Source of the DNA: an uncultured Bacteriovoracaceae bacterium
GTDB lineage: Bacteria > Bdellovibrionota > Bacteriovoracia > Bacteriovoracales > Bacteriovoracaceae
Reading direction: 5' to 3'
Assembly: GCA_937952395.1 (NCBI GenBank)
Contig: CALFYV010000102.1
Coordinates: 1 to 17,028 of the forward strand
DNA length: 17,028 nt
Positions 8,401 to 14,847 of the stretch are shown in pieces. Position 1 is the first letter of the stretch. The number at the start of each line of letters is the position of its first letter. The notes beneath the pieces were generated by a model, which did no database searches, was not told the origin of the DNA, and was given only the letters and a program-made list of their open reading frames with translations. The position numbers and the translations under genes are program-made.

Positions 8401-8574
8401 AACTAGACCCGCAAACTCTTTAAAGCTATCCATTCTCAACCAATCACCATTTGGGAAAGTTTGAAAAAATTCAGTACCATCAATATGTTGGCTATTTAAT
8501 AACTCCGATATTTGGTCAATAACAAATGGACCAATAACACGACCGCTTTTCAATTTTATTCTATATCTATTCAT
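5461..8574 (-). CDS. GYF_2-like domain and TPR membrane protein
   Basis: 1037 residues. Residues 1-57 match the GYF_2 pattern: a short strand pair, then GPF (15-17), an LLNS helix, and GDWLRM with Trp 45. Residues about 60-245 are a highly charged, Lys/Glu-rich low-complexity linker. Residues about 250-268 form one membrane helix preceded by KKKRKK, so by the positive-inside rule the GYF part is cytoplasmic and the rest is outside the inner membrane. From about residue 300 to the end are many tetratricopeptide-like helix pairs, with NP and AxxxY patterns typical of TPRs. The frame is open back to 8640, but the start is placed at ATG 8574: that ATG overlaps by one base the stop of the NuoN-like gene (TAATG), and it begins exactly at the domain. 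Function is unknown. TPR arrays are assembly or docking scaffolds, so a role with the adjoining Nuo-like membrane module is a guess from context. Confidence 0.85.
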   Translation of the reverse strand: MNRYRIKLKSGRVIGPFVIDQISELLNSQHIDGTEFFQTFPNGDWLRMDSFKEFAGLVDKNEKEATFIKKIGDLGESKKIEDQVQLKNEKQNDSDFPKEFEFSKNSKTETEIKITKSRNEEKTLIREKPQALQVEKLDKTVINAEIAKQLKEEQIKSQKNKENEENEDIEEVKIDKKPIDLENEATQMLDLAELNKVVKKEAQESESELKQKLDEIKGRDRASLENEEAEIKSLLFSKNRIKKTLSDKKKRKKILYFVLVLLLLFVLFDDDSDKNSSAGLKPIFPEISFPVQYENENQTKAQELFQQGEQLFNENNYLAKLKASKAFKNSLENSFNNNPALSSYILSASYLLGHIPNAQIPGNKIFKLIELSKNKYLEDVKLATGIALFYYNLEKYYASIGVIEKYLSVTNPSLLMFSVYLAALRESGDLVKARSVYEKVKAQTNKPLEIYLETIKFDFLNENYVEVGLTLKEALQLFPTSAPLLLQQARLELYQNNYTALEKTLSLIKQNNAENSPVYIAKYLEYEALLFVSQKNISSAVKNFQNALAINDSPDLRSKLGVLQSDVASPEVSNLILKSKTIDLMNKAKHALKKGDLNSAQNFAINAVDVSNSYLPAKVLLSRIQIQKGYFKVALQTLEDLVKANPSEPLSSFALLEAYTESFKFSRALAHLGLISNSNLQQHQDYPENVAKVFLKTKDYLQAINWLTKAINNKPLNEENYYLLGKVFLSQKNFTNAKSMLSRAIELNPQEASFRVAYSNVLYEMENVDTALGYLRDISTKFNEDPEVQSQIAIYYYRSGQLAQFEQQKAKLESAPRKTTKLYKFLIDVVLIDEKFDQVIDYGQKLLALNPGDLETRMLLGRILFEKEKYAESLEQFKQVKERLDTYPKLLYYISKIYLMTGQTEKAIDLANQELEANPGLDSTYVLLGDIYRDMKKYVEAEKYYKEGQKRNQNSIDAIMGLAFISSKKNQYEVALDLYKKASSQEPNNAIIHKNLGDTYRNLGQGKLAVESYKVFLELEPETKYKAEIEKYIRLLK

Positions 8575-9902
8575 TAAATTAACAACTTTGGATATATTCC
8601 AAAAAATACTATTAATATTACCAGCAAGGCATATGCCCACTTTTTGCCAAGACTTGTTGGCATATAATATGTGTTTTCATTTTCTGCATTTTTATCAAAC
8701 AGGTTCGAGATTAGATTTATCGAGCCTGGTAAAACAAATATTGAACTAATTAACATCAATGCCACTTGGGTCGTTAGCTTTTCTTGAACGTAATTTACTA
8801 CTAGGAAAAACTTTGAAGAGAAACCAATCGTAAAAGGTATGCCTATAATACTTAAAAGACAAATTATAATAAGAATTGAAATAAAGCGTTCCTTATAAAA
8901 CAATCCTCTAAAGTTACATTCTAAAATTCTATTTGGAGAACCCGGGTTATAATTATCGAAAGCACTGTACAGTACTAAATAGGGTATTAGCAAAGAAAAC
9001 AAATAAAAATTGAGTTCACTAAAAACGGAATTATTTCTTGCCACAATTAAACAAAGTAGATGAAAATTTAGCTGAGAAAACAATATAGAAGTCATAAATT
9101 GCTTTTTATTTTTCTTACCCAAAGCACTTATTAAGTGGAAAGTAATACTCAGGGGCACTAAAATTTTCAATAAAGCAATCACTCCCTCTTGAAATGATGG
9201 ATCTGCATCATAGAGTTCTAGGTTAAAATCTTTTATTATTTTGGAGTTCAAGATGAACAGGTCGAAGGTCAATTCCCAAAATATTATACTAATATTTTCA
9301 TGATAGAGATATTTTCTAAAAGAAGAAAAGAAAATAGCCGCATTGTTGAAAAATATAAAAATAAGCATAAAAAATAGAGAGAGTGAATAGAAAACGTAAT
9401 TTTCTACTCTATGTGGTTTAATATCAAAACTTCTTGTAGCTAGAGAGTAAAAAACAATAAACATTATAAATAATAATAATTTTAATATATCTGACTTATA
9501 CCTTAAAAAGGTAAGTCGCTTCTGTTGTATATTAGCAGGGCGTGAAAGTGACCATGTATAAAGTTTAAAAGTACACCAATAAAGTAAGACGACAAGCCAG
9601 TTATCTAAAAAACGGAACCTGAATAATAATGGTAATAAAATTATTGGTATTAGAGATGCAATTTTCTTCTCTTTACCAAGTAATATCGGGTGAAGTGAAA
9701 CCAGGCCTGCTATAAAAAATAAAGAATAATCATCTGAGATCTCTGATAAAAAATGGAAATACCTCGCAAGAAGCAAATAAGCAAAAGGTGTTACTATTAA
9801 GTAAAGCATTTTATAAATGCTACTGCCAAAGGTAAAAATACCAATGCCAATTAAGATTATTATAAAATATAAATAATTTGTATCGCTTAACAACTCAATC
9901 AT
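8574..9902 (-). CDS. Highly divergent NuoN-like antiporter-type subunit
   Basis: 442-residue membrane protein in the nuoN position, slightly short for NuoN (about 480). The clearest homology is C-terminal: a GLFYKERF loop, then LLSIIGIPFTIGFSSKFFLVV (Lys about 363), which matches the conventional NuoN of this window at LAGLPPFSGFVAKFNML, and an end FFGIYPKLLI resembling the last NuoN helix. Upstream, LISALGKKNKKQFMTSILFSQ aligns with the NVSAIGQDSVKRLLAFSS loop. By hand alignment the conserved TM5 Glu and TM7 Lys of NuoN are not retained (Thr-like and Asn there), while the TM8 and TM12 lysines are. The ATG overlaps the stop of the preceding gene (ATGA), and its own stop overlaps the next start. 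Inferred role: part of an alternative complex I-like membrane module; ion transport is uncertain. Confidence 0.72.
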   Translation of the reverse strand: MIELLSDTNYLYFIIILIGIGIFTFGSSIYKMLYLIVTPFAYLLLARYFHFLSEISDDYSLFFIAGLVSLHPILLGKEKKIASLIPIILLPLLFRFRFLDNWLVVLLYWCTFKLYTWSLSRPANIQQKRLTFLRYKSDILKLLLFIMFIVFYSLATRSFDIKPHRVENYVFYSLSLFFMLIFIFFNNAAIFFSSFRKYLYHENISIIFWELTFDLFILNSKIIKDFNLELYDADPSFQEGVIALLKILVPLSITFHLISALGKKNKKQFMTSILFSQLNFHLLCLIVARNNSVFSELNFYLFSLLIPYLVLYSAFDNYNPGSPNRILECNFRGLFYKERFISILIIICLLSIIGIPFTIGFSSKFFLVVNYVQEKLTTQVALMLISSIFVLPGSINLISNLFDKNAENENTYYMPTSLGKKWAYALLVILIVFFGIYPKLLI

Positions 9903-11296
9903 CTGGAGTCCATTATTAGTGACGGAAAGATACCAAAGATTAATAAAAATAGAGAAATGATAAAAACTGGTATGCTTTTATAAATAGAAGCTATGGGCAT
10001 CTTTAATTTTTGCATACTTGTTAGATAATTAACCAGATAATTGATAACAACAAGAATAATAGGCAATACAGTAATAACATTAAGCATATTATTTATGTTT
10101 AAAAAATAGTCTAAAAGTAAAACAAGTGAAATAAAAGGCATTGAGAGAGGAAAAAACATCGAACTTGAAATCAGATACATTCTACTTATATTATAAAGTT
10201 TGGTTGAAATTCTATATTGCTTTTTTCCACTTTCATCATTGAGCATTAATAAACCAGTCATAAAATAAGTATAAGTCAGAAGATAATAAAATCCATAGTC
10301 ATAATTCTTATAAGTTAATTTTACGGATAAAAGTAACAAAACGCCGTTAAACAAACAAAGCAAGAGCGAAAGTTTGTCTTTTAAAGAATGAATTTTAAAA
10401 ACATAAAATGCAATATAAAGATTTGATATCAATATAATCCAATTAATATAATCGAAAACTAAGTTCAAATCCTGTTGAAATACTTCAACAAAGAGTTTTA
10501 TAAAAACAATAAAAAGAATATGTGAATAAACCCACGTAACGATAAGAGCTACTAAGATATTATTTGATTTAAAAAATGAAACGATCCAATTATGAAAAGG
10601 GAAAATCCCAATTTTTATAAGGAAGGATATTAATAAACAGTAAATTGCAATATTTTTATAGGGAAAATATTCAATTTCTTTCATTAGAGAAGGAATAGAA
10701 CTTATTGTTACGTCATAAATTCCCTTTGATTCTCCTAAAACAGAAGAAAAAATGACCATTGAAATCAACATCAGCAAAGAGCTAATGCCCCAATTAATCA
10801 CCAGGTTTGAATTTCTCATGATAAGTTTCGACTCACCAGTCGCAATAACTAGCAATGCAATCAAAAAGCCAACTATTTCTAAAGTCGAATAGAGCAAGAT
10901 CAGGCTATCAGAAAGAATTGCTAGCATGGCAAACCAATATATCAAAAAAAGCAACGAGAGACTTAGTCGCGTATTATGTATTTTAACATCTATTATTTTA
11001 AAACATGTTAAAACTAAGAATAATGAAAGTGAAAGCATTATTTTATCAGTCAAAACCGTGCGGTAGATCAAAAAGTCAAATGCTTTTTCTTGATTTGAAA
11101 CAATTAAAAAATTGAAAAACTCATTATAGTTTGGGACTTGAATAAAATATGAGTATAAATTTAAAATAAATATGAATACTGCGGCTAAAAATGAAATTGC
11201 TTTTAAGTTAGATTCTTCCATTTTTAAAAAGAAAAATATCATTGCAAATAAAAATGGAGACGATATGGTTATAATCTCAAGACTAATTCCTGGCAA
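9899..11296 (-). CDS. Divergent NuoM-like antiporter-type subunit
   Basis: 465 residues from a TTG start; many helices, close to the NuoM length of about 500. It is the best preserved of the set: LLYSTLEIVGFLIAL holds the TM5 glutamate (near 140), FLIKIGIFPFHNW holds the TM7 lysine and the PFHxW motif (about 225-236) shared by all complex I/Mrp antiporter subunits, and SLKDKLSLLLCLFNG corresponds to the DxKKLxAYSS loop. It ends IFGIFPSLIMDSR, like NuoM. The TM12 glutamate is lost: conventional NuoM here reads LSGFISEALIF, this protein MPFISLVLLL. The frame is open to 11329 (TTG), but a GGGGG Shine-Dalgarno at 11304-11308, 7 bases before TTG 11296, favours the shorter form; either start overlaps the NuoL-like gene. 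Confidence 0.78.
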   Translation of the reverse strand: MPGISLEIITISSPFLFAMIFFFLKMEESNLKAISFLAAVFIFILNLYSYFIQVPNYNEFFNFLIVSNQEKAFDFLIYRTVLTDKIMLSLSLFLVLTCFKIIDVKIHNTRLSLSLLFLIYWFAMLAILSDSLILLYSTLEIVGFLIALLVIATGESKLIMRNSNLVINWGISSLLMLISMVIFSSVLGESKGIYDVTISSIPSLMKEIEYFPYKNIAIYCLLISFLIKIGIFPFHNWIVSFFKSNNILVALIVTWVYSHILFIVFIKLFVEVFQQDLNLVFDYINWIILISNLYIAFYVFKIHSLKDKLSLLLCLFNGVLLLLSVKLTYKNYDYGFYYLLTYTYFMTGLLMLNDESGKKQYRISTKLYNISRMYLISSSMFFPLSMPFISLVLLLDYFLNINNMLNVITVLPIILVVINYLVNYLTSMQKLKMPIASIYKSIPVFIISLFLLIFGIFPSLIMDSR

Positions 11297-12950
11297 AATA
11301 TAACCCCCATATAAAGAATAAAAAAACAAATGAGAGCACTATACCAACAAAACTATAAAAGAAATTTGAATAATGCCCCTCTTCTCTCTTGGTATTAATA
11401 AAGTATGATCCCGAAAGGGCCATGCCACTTACAAGCCTCATTAAGACGTTTACAAAAAAATCAAAAATATTAAAAACGTCTATTAAATGTGTTTCAACTT
11501 TTTCCAAAGGATTATAAATTACTTTTTCAAAGTTGGAATCTCTTAGTTTCCACATTGCTCCTTTGCGTTTAAACCTTGTAGCCAATTTAAGCAGAGAAAA
11601 CGACAACAAGTTAAAACCGATGAAAACAACAAAAAAACTATCCATCTTTACAACAGCCTTCTCATTAACCGATATGCCTTTATTAAAAACCATACTAATA
11701 ACTAATAACAAGAATATAAGCCAACTTCCATAATGTAGAATGAGGCTGTAATTATTTTTTAAAGTTTTTGAAAAGCTAAACATGCTAAGTACTCTTAAAA
11801 TAAAAACAAGACCCCCTGACACAATAATAATGTTGAGGCAATACTGAAGAGGACTGAAATCTATATCTGATAAGTGAGAATAAATTAATGAAAATATTAA
11901 AACATTACAAAAAAGAAATAGTGTTGGAAAAAATTTTCCCAAATAATTAACCTCAATCTCTCTATCTAGTAAATACTTCTTATAGTTCAATAGAAGTTCA
12001 TACAAGAACACTTTAATGAAAATTACATAACTCAGTGACAGCATTAAAGCTAGCAGTAACACCGTTGTAGAGCTTGATTGCAAGCCGATGGAGCAAGCAA
12101 AGATACATATAGATTTTAAAAGATAATTCGCCTTTTTGATTATATTATCACTAAATATTGCTACTAAAAAAATTAGACCTGACAGAGCTGTTAGCCCTTG
12201 GCCTAATATTGAGCTATTGGTAGTGCTAATTATACCAGTATCATTTGCATGTAAAACAAGGGTCATCGCGGTTATATAAAATACAAAATCACTGCCAATC
12301 ATGTTTACATTTTCGATATCGTTCTTACTGATCAAAAAGAGCATAATTAGGATGAGTATGATAGAAATTATATATATATCACTTATCATTGGGGTTAATT
12401 GGTTAAAGTAAGCAACTCCATCTGTATTCATCCAAAGTAGGCTTATAAATACAATCCCAAATAGCGAAATAATATCGAAAATCGTATACTTTAAATAATT
12501 TTTTAATAGCGTGTGATTTAAGTCAGAAAAATAAAGAAAATATAAACCTACCACTAATACGCTGTAGTTCATAATTGAATCAACGTTGAACAATAAAAGA
12601 AAAAAAATTGGAGCAAAGGTTGAGAGGTTACTTTTCCTTTTGACTTCACTTTTAATGTTTGTGAGTAAAAAAATATAGAAAAATATAATAGCAAATATTT
12701 TATTCATAACTAACTTGTTGTTTATAGAAAAACTTAAAATTTTTCCCGACAATAATGGAATCCATTCAAAAATTGAAAACACCTGCTCTGTTTTTTGTAG
12801 AAAAATTAAAAAAATAGCTACTGCTATACATAGAAATGAGACCACTTGTTGCTTTTGCAAGGATAAATATTTGCCTTGAACTTGATTATTATAATAAAAA
12901 AGTGTGTATAAAATTGCGAAAAATAATAAGGCCAAAAACATATATTGCAT
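11283..12950 (-). CDS. Highly divergent NuoL-like subunit with lateral-helix region
   Basis: 555 residues, shorter than NuoL (about 610-660) but longer than its NuoM- and NuoN-like neighbours, as expected for L. An early FEWIPLLSGKILSFSINNKL segment mirrors the W..G....F.....D.L loop of NuoL. Residues about 472-520 (NFEKVIYNPLEKV through IFDFFVNVLMRLV) and the terminal helix look like the NuoL amphipathic lateral helix and last TM. The signature TM7-8 block (PxHxWLPDAMxGPTPVSALIHAATMV) is not recognisable, and the TM5 Glu and TM7 Lys appear replaced. FIKVFLYELL (Lys about 312) matches THAFFKALLFL and may keep the central lysine. Its ATG overlaps the NuoK-like stop by one base (TAATG). Family placement rests on position, size and these weak matches. 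Confidence 0.68.
   Translation of the reverse strand: MQYMFLALLFFAILYTLFYYNNQVQGKYLSLQKQQVVSFLCIAVAIFLIFLQKTEQVFSIFEWIPLLSGKILSFSINNKLVMNKIFAIIFFYIFLLTNIKSEVKRKSNLSTFAPIFFLLLFNVDSIMNYSVLVVGLYFLYFSDLNHTLLKNYLKYTIFDIISLFGIVFISLLWMNTDGVAYFNQLTPMISDIYIISIILILIMLFLISKNDIENVNMIGSDFVFYITAMTLVLHANDTGIISTTNSSILGQGLTALSGLIFLVAIFSDNIIKKANYLLKSICIFACSIGLQSSSTTVLLLALMLSLSYVIFIKVFLYELLLNYKKYLLDREIEVNYLGKFFPTLFLFCNVLIFSLIYSHLSDIDFSPLQYCLNIIIVSGGLVFILRVLSMFSFSKTLKNNYSLILHYGSWLIFLLLVISMVFNKGISVNEKAVVKMDSFFVVFIGFNLLSFSLLKLATRFKRKGAMWKLRDSNFEKVIYNPLEKVETHLIDVFNIFDFFVNVLMRLVSGMALSGSYFINTKREEGHYSNFFYSFVGIVLSFVFLFFIWGLYFARN
11304..11308 (-). promoter_or_regulatory. Shine-Dalgarno supporting the TTG start of the NuoM-like gene
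   Basis: GGGGG on the minus strand lies 7 bases before TTG 11296, inside the last codons of the NuoL-like gene. The alternative TTG at 11329 has only T-rich sequence in front of it. Confidence 0.45.
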
Positions 12951-13243
12951 TAATCAAAATCCTTTAAGTCAGTATCAAGATCTTCTTTGGTATTTAATGT
13001 CAAAATTAAAACATGGATCATAATATTAATTGTTATAAAAATAAGAACAATAATTTCTCCATTCAAGCTTTTTTGACCAGTAAGAAGAAGTAAAAAAGCT
13101 ACTAGAGTAAAAATTGTTAATTGAAATGATAAAACAAAGTCATACAACCTTCTGGCAAAGATTATTGAGAAAAATATAATAAGATAACAAAAACTAATTA
13201 ATAAATAATAATTACTTATCAATTCGTTTATAAATAACCCCAT
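12950..13243 (-). CDS. Divergent NuoK-like subunit lacking the conserved glutamates
   Basis: 97 residues with three membrane helices, the size and layout of NuoK (about 100). ARRLYDFVLSFQLTIFTLVAF aligns with the NuoK segment TRRNLIxxLxSIELMLNAVNL; GEIIVLIFITINIMIHVLIL aligns with the GQxFALFVIAVAAAEAAVGLAI helix; and the acidic tail NTKEDLDTDLKDFD has the usual NuoK C-terminal character. The two glutamates that form the proton path in NuoK (E36 and E72 in E. coli) fall on Gln 41 and Ile 76. It overlaps the NuoJ-like gene by 32 bases and the NuoL-like start by one. MrpC is the other relative to consider, but the neighbours are NuoA-, H- and J-like, which Mrp lacks. Confidence 0.75.
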   Translation of the reverse strand: MGLFINELISNYYLLISFCYLIIFFSIIFARRLYDFVLSFQLTIFTLVAFLLLLTGQKSLNGEIIVLIFITINIMIHVLILTLNTKEDLDTDLKDFD

Positions 13244-13670
13244 AAACCACCGTAAAAACTAATAAAAGTATGTTTGCCTCAAACGAATAATTTTCAAATT
13301 TTAATTCATATAAATTATTTAGCTTGTCTAAATCAAAACTAGATGTAGCGTTATAAGTAACCAGGCTCAAAAAGAATCCAAAAAGTAAGAACATAAAAAT
13401 CGCACTCCACTTATATGGGATGATCATCACACTTTTTGTCCTGTTAAAATTATTCTTAGTATTTATCTTCAAAAAGTGTAGACTCAGAATGTTCACAACG
13501 AGCAAGATAATAACAAGCCCATATTCAATACCACTCATCAGGAGTATTAAAGCAATCGATAAACTATAAAAATTGGCAGCTAGTATTTTTAATTTCCTGT
13601 TTGATGTTAAAAATAATACTGCTAAAACTAAAGGTATTAATATTATTTGGTCAGACATAGAAATTTCCAT
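13212..13670 (-). CDS. Divergent NuoJ-like subunit
   Basis: 152 residues with about five hydrophobic helices, close to NuoJ (about 165-200). Residues about 29-70 (LAANFYSLSIALILLM, then GIEYGLVIILLVVNILSLHFL) resemble the second and third NuoJ helices, where NuoJ has EFLAAVQVLVYVGAIMVLFLF around a pi-bulge tyrosine-glycine region; the exact YVGAI is not kept. Identification leans on its place between the NuoH- and NuoK-like genes. The start may be ATG 13670 or ATG 13658 (MSDQII); the second follows a weak GGAA. In both cases the gene overlaps the end of the NuoH-like gene. Confidence 0.62.
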   Translation of the reverse strand: MEISMSDQIILIPLVLAVLFLTSNRKLKILAANFYSLSIALILLMSGIEYGLVIILLVVNILSLHFLKINTKNNFNRTKSVMIIPYKWSAIFMFLLFGFFLSLVTYNATSSFDLDKLNNLYELKFENYSFEANILLLVFTVVYGVIYKRIDK

Positions 13671-14523
13671 ATATCACAGAAAGAGCAATTGATAGAACCA
13701 ATATCACCTCTGTTTTAAAAATCGCTAAATCATATTTTTGTATTATTTTAAAGTATCCCATGTGCAGGTGGTCACTGAACAACACAACAATAAAAAACTT
13801 TAAAAGAAATACCAACAATAAACACTCATAATACAAATTATCTTTTGTATGCTCCAAGAGGAAAAATAAAATATAGTCATTCCCACCATTCATTGAAAAA
13901 GTAATAAATATAACAGTCCCCGTCACAAGCATAAGGTTCTTAATTAGTTGGTTATTTGTCTTATGTTTTAAAATATAGTTATTAATCTCTAATAATGAAA
14001 GATACGATGCTAAAGTAAGCCCCGCATGAGTATAGATATTCCCCCAGGTTTGATTACTTGAAACATAAAAATCATTTAAATATTCTTTATCTTCAAAAAA
14101 GAAAAGTGTTTTATATGACATATAAAACACACAAAACATAAAAAGTACTCTGTATACATTTTTTGTAATATTAATATTTTCAATAAATATAAAAAACAGA
14201 GATAGAAGAACAAGGTATGATGTCAGTATTAATTCAAAATGAATTCTATATTTTTCAAATGAAAATAAACAAAAATATATTAATACCGGTAACGCAATTA
14301 TTAATAGTAATGAGACAAAAACTTGTTCAAGCTTATAAGAAAAATGATTTTTTATTAAGCACCTATTAAAGTTTATTGTTAAATCATTTATACAGTTTTT
14401 AAAAATTCTAAAAATATTTACTTTTTTAAATAGGCGCAGAGTTGAAAACTCTATGGAAAAGGATTGTATTTGAATCAACAAAAGTATGAAAATAAAAAAT
14501 ATATATGGTTCTAGTATTTTCAT
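13651..14523 (-). CDS. Highly divergent NuoH-like subunit
   Basis: 290 residues with seven to eight membrane helices; NuoH usually has about 325-350. After the first helix, LRLFKKVNIFRIFKNCINDL takes the place of the RxGPNxVGxxGLLQPxADGxKL quinone-site loop, keeping only its general layout and one Asp. SYLSLLEINNYILKH corresponds to the ALAETNRxPFDLPE loop (E-x-N kept, Arg lost), and LLLVFLLKFFIVVLFSDHL with the following KYD matches FLLKxxxxxFxFxWxRxxxPRYRYDQ near the C-terminus. The many quinone-site arginines and acids of NuoH are missing. Its ATG overlaps the NuoA-like stop (ATGA). The call rests on position plus these weak matches. Confidence 0.62.
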   Translation of the reverse strand: MKILEPYIFFIFILLLIQIQSFSIEFSTLRLFKKVNIFRIFKNCINDLTINFNRCLIKNHFSYKLEQVFVSLLLIIALPVLIYFCLFSFEKYRIHFELILTSYLVLLSLFFIFIENINITKNVYRVLFMFCVFYMSYKTLFFFEDKEYLNDFYVSSNQTWGNIYTHAGLTLASYLSLLEINNYILKHKTNNQLIKNLMLVTGTVIFITFSMNGGNDYILFFLLEHTKDNLYYECLLLVFLLKFFIVVLFSDHLHMGYFKIIQKYDLAIFKTEVILVLSIALSVIYGNFYV

Positions 14524-14825
14524 GTGATTTTCTTTTGATGATAAATAATGAGTGTCATTAGGAAAAATGACACGATCAACTCATCACTTCCGATCGAATA
14601 TTGATCTCCGACAAAATGAAAACCGATTAATATAAAAATTATTGTCCAGTAAAACATGGGTAAAGAGTAATTGCTCAATTTTTCTTTATTAACCAGTCTA
14701 ATATTTCCCAAGTGTATCTGGTGTGACATTTTACTTTGCTTACGTGAAAATAAAATGAGAAGCAAGCTGATAAAAACCCAACTTAGTAAAATGGCCATAA
14801 AAATGGAAAAATTATCATCAATCAT
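14520..14825 (-). CDS. Divergent NuoA-like subunit
   Basis: 101 residues with three predicted membrane helices (about 8-27, 56-73, 83-96), the plan of NuoA (about 120-145). The second helix LPMFYWTIIFILIGFHFVG lines up with the NuoA helix RFFLVAILFIxFDIEVxFLxPW, and the preceding loop HLGNIRLVNKEKLSNYS with YECGxxPxGxARxxFS. The conserved acids of FDIE are I67-G68-F69-H70 here, and the YECG cysteine loop is IHLG (37-40). It is the first gene of the divergent set, 22 bases behind the conventional nuoN stop, with no good Shine-Dalgarno. Its stop overlaps the NuoH-like start. Confidence 0.62.
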   Translation of the reverse strand: MIDDNFSIFMAILLSWVFISLLLILFSRKQSKMSHQIHLGNIRLVNKEKLSNYSLPMFYWTIIFILIGFHFVGDQYSIGSDELIVSFFLMTLIIYHQKKIT

Positions 14826-14847
14826 CTTATAATATTGTAAGGCAAAT

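Noticed and set aside
8574..8640. Longer start of the GYF-TPR protein (22 extra residues)
   Set aside because: The extension lies wholly inside the NuoN-like gene, precedes the GYF domain, and a TAATG-coupled ATG exists at 8574.
11533..11733. 66-codon plus-strand frame
   Set aside because: Antisense to the NuoL-like gene, with no ribosome site or family signal.
8574..14825. Mrp-type Na+/H+ antiporter operon
   Set aside because: The K-, L-, M- and N-like genes could suggest Mrp, but there are no MrpE, F or G genes, and NuoA- and NuoH-like genes precede in nuo order.
8574..14825. Decaying pseudogene copy of nuo
   Set aside because: No frameshifts or internal stops occur over about 6.2 kb, lengths are near normal and coupling overlaps are intact, which argues for maintained genes.
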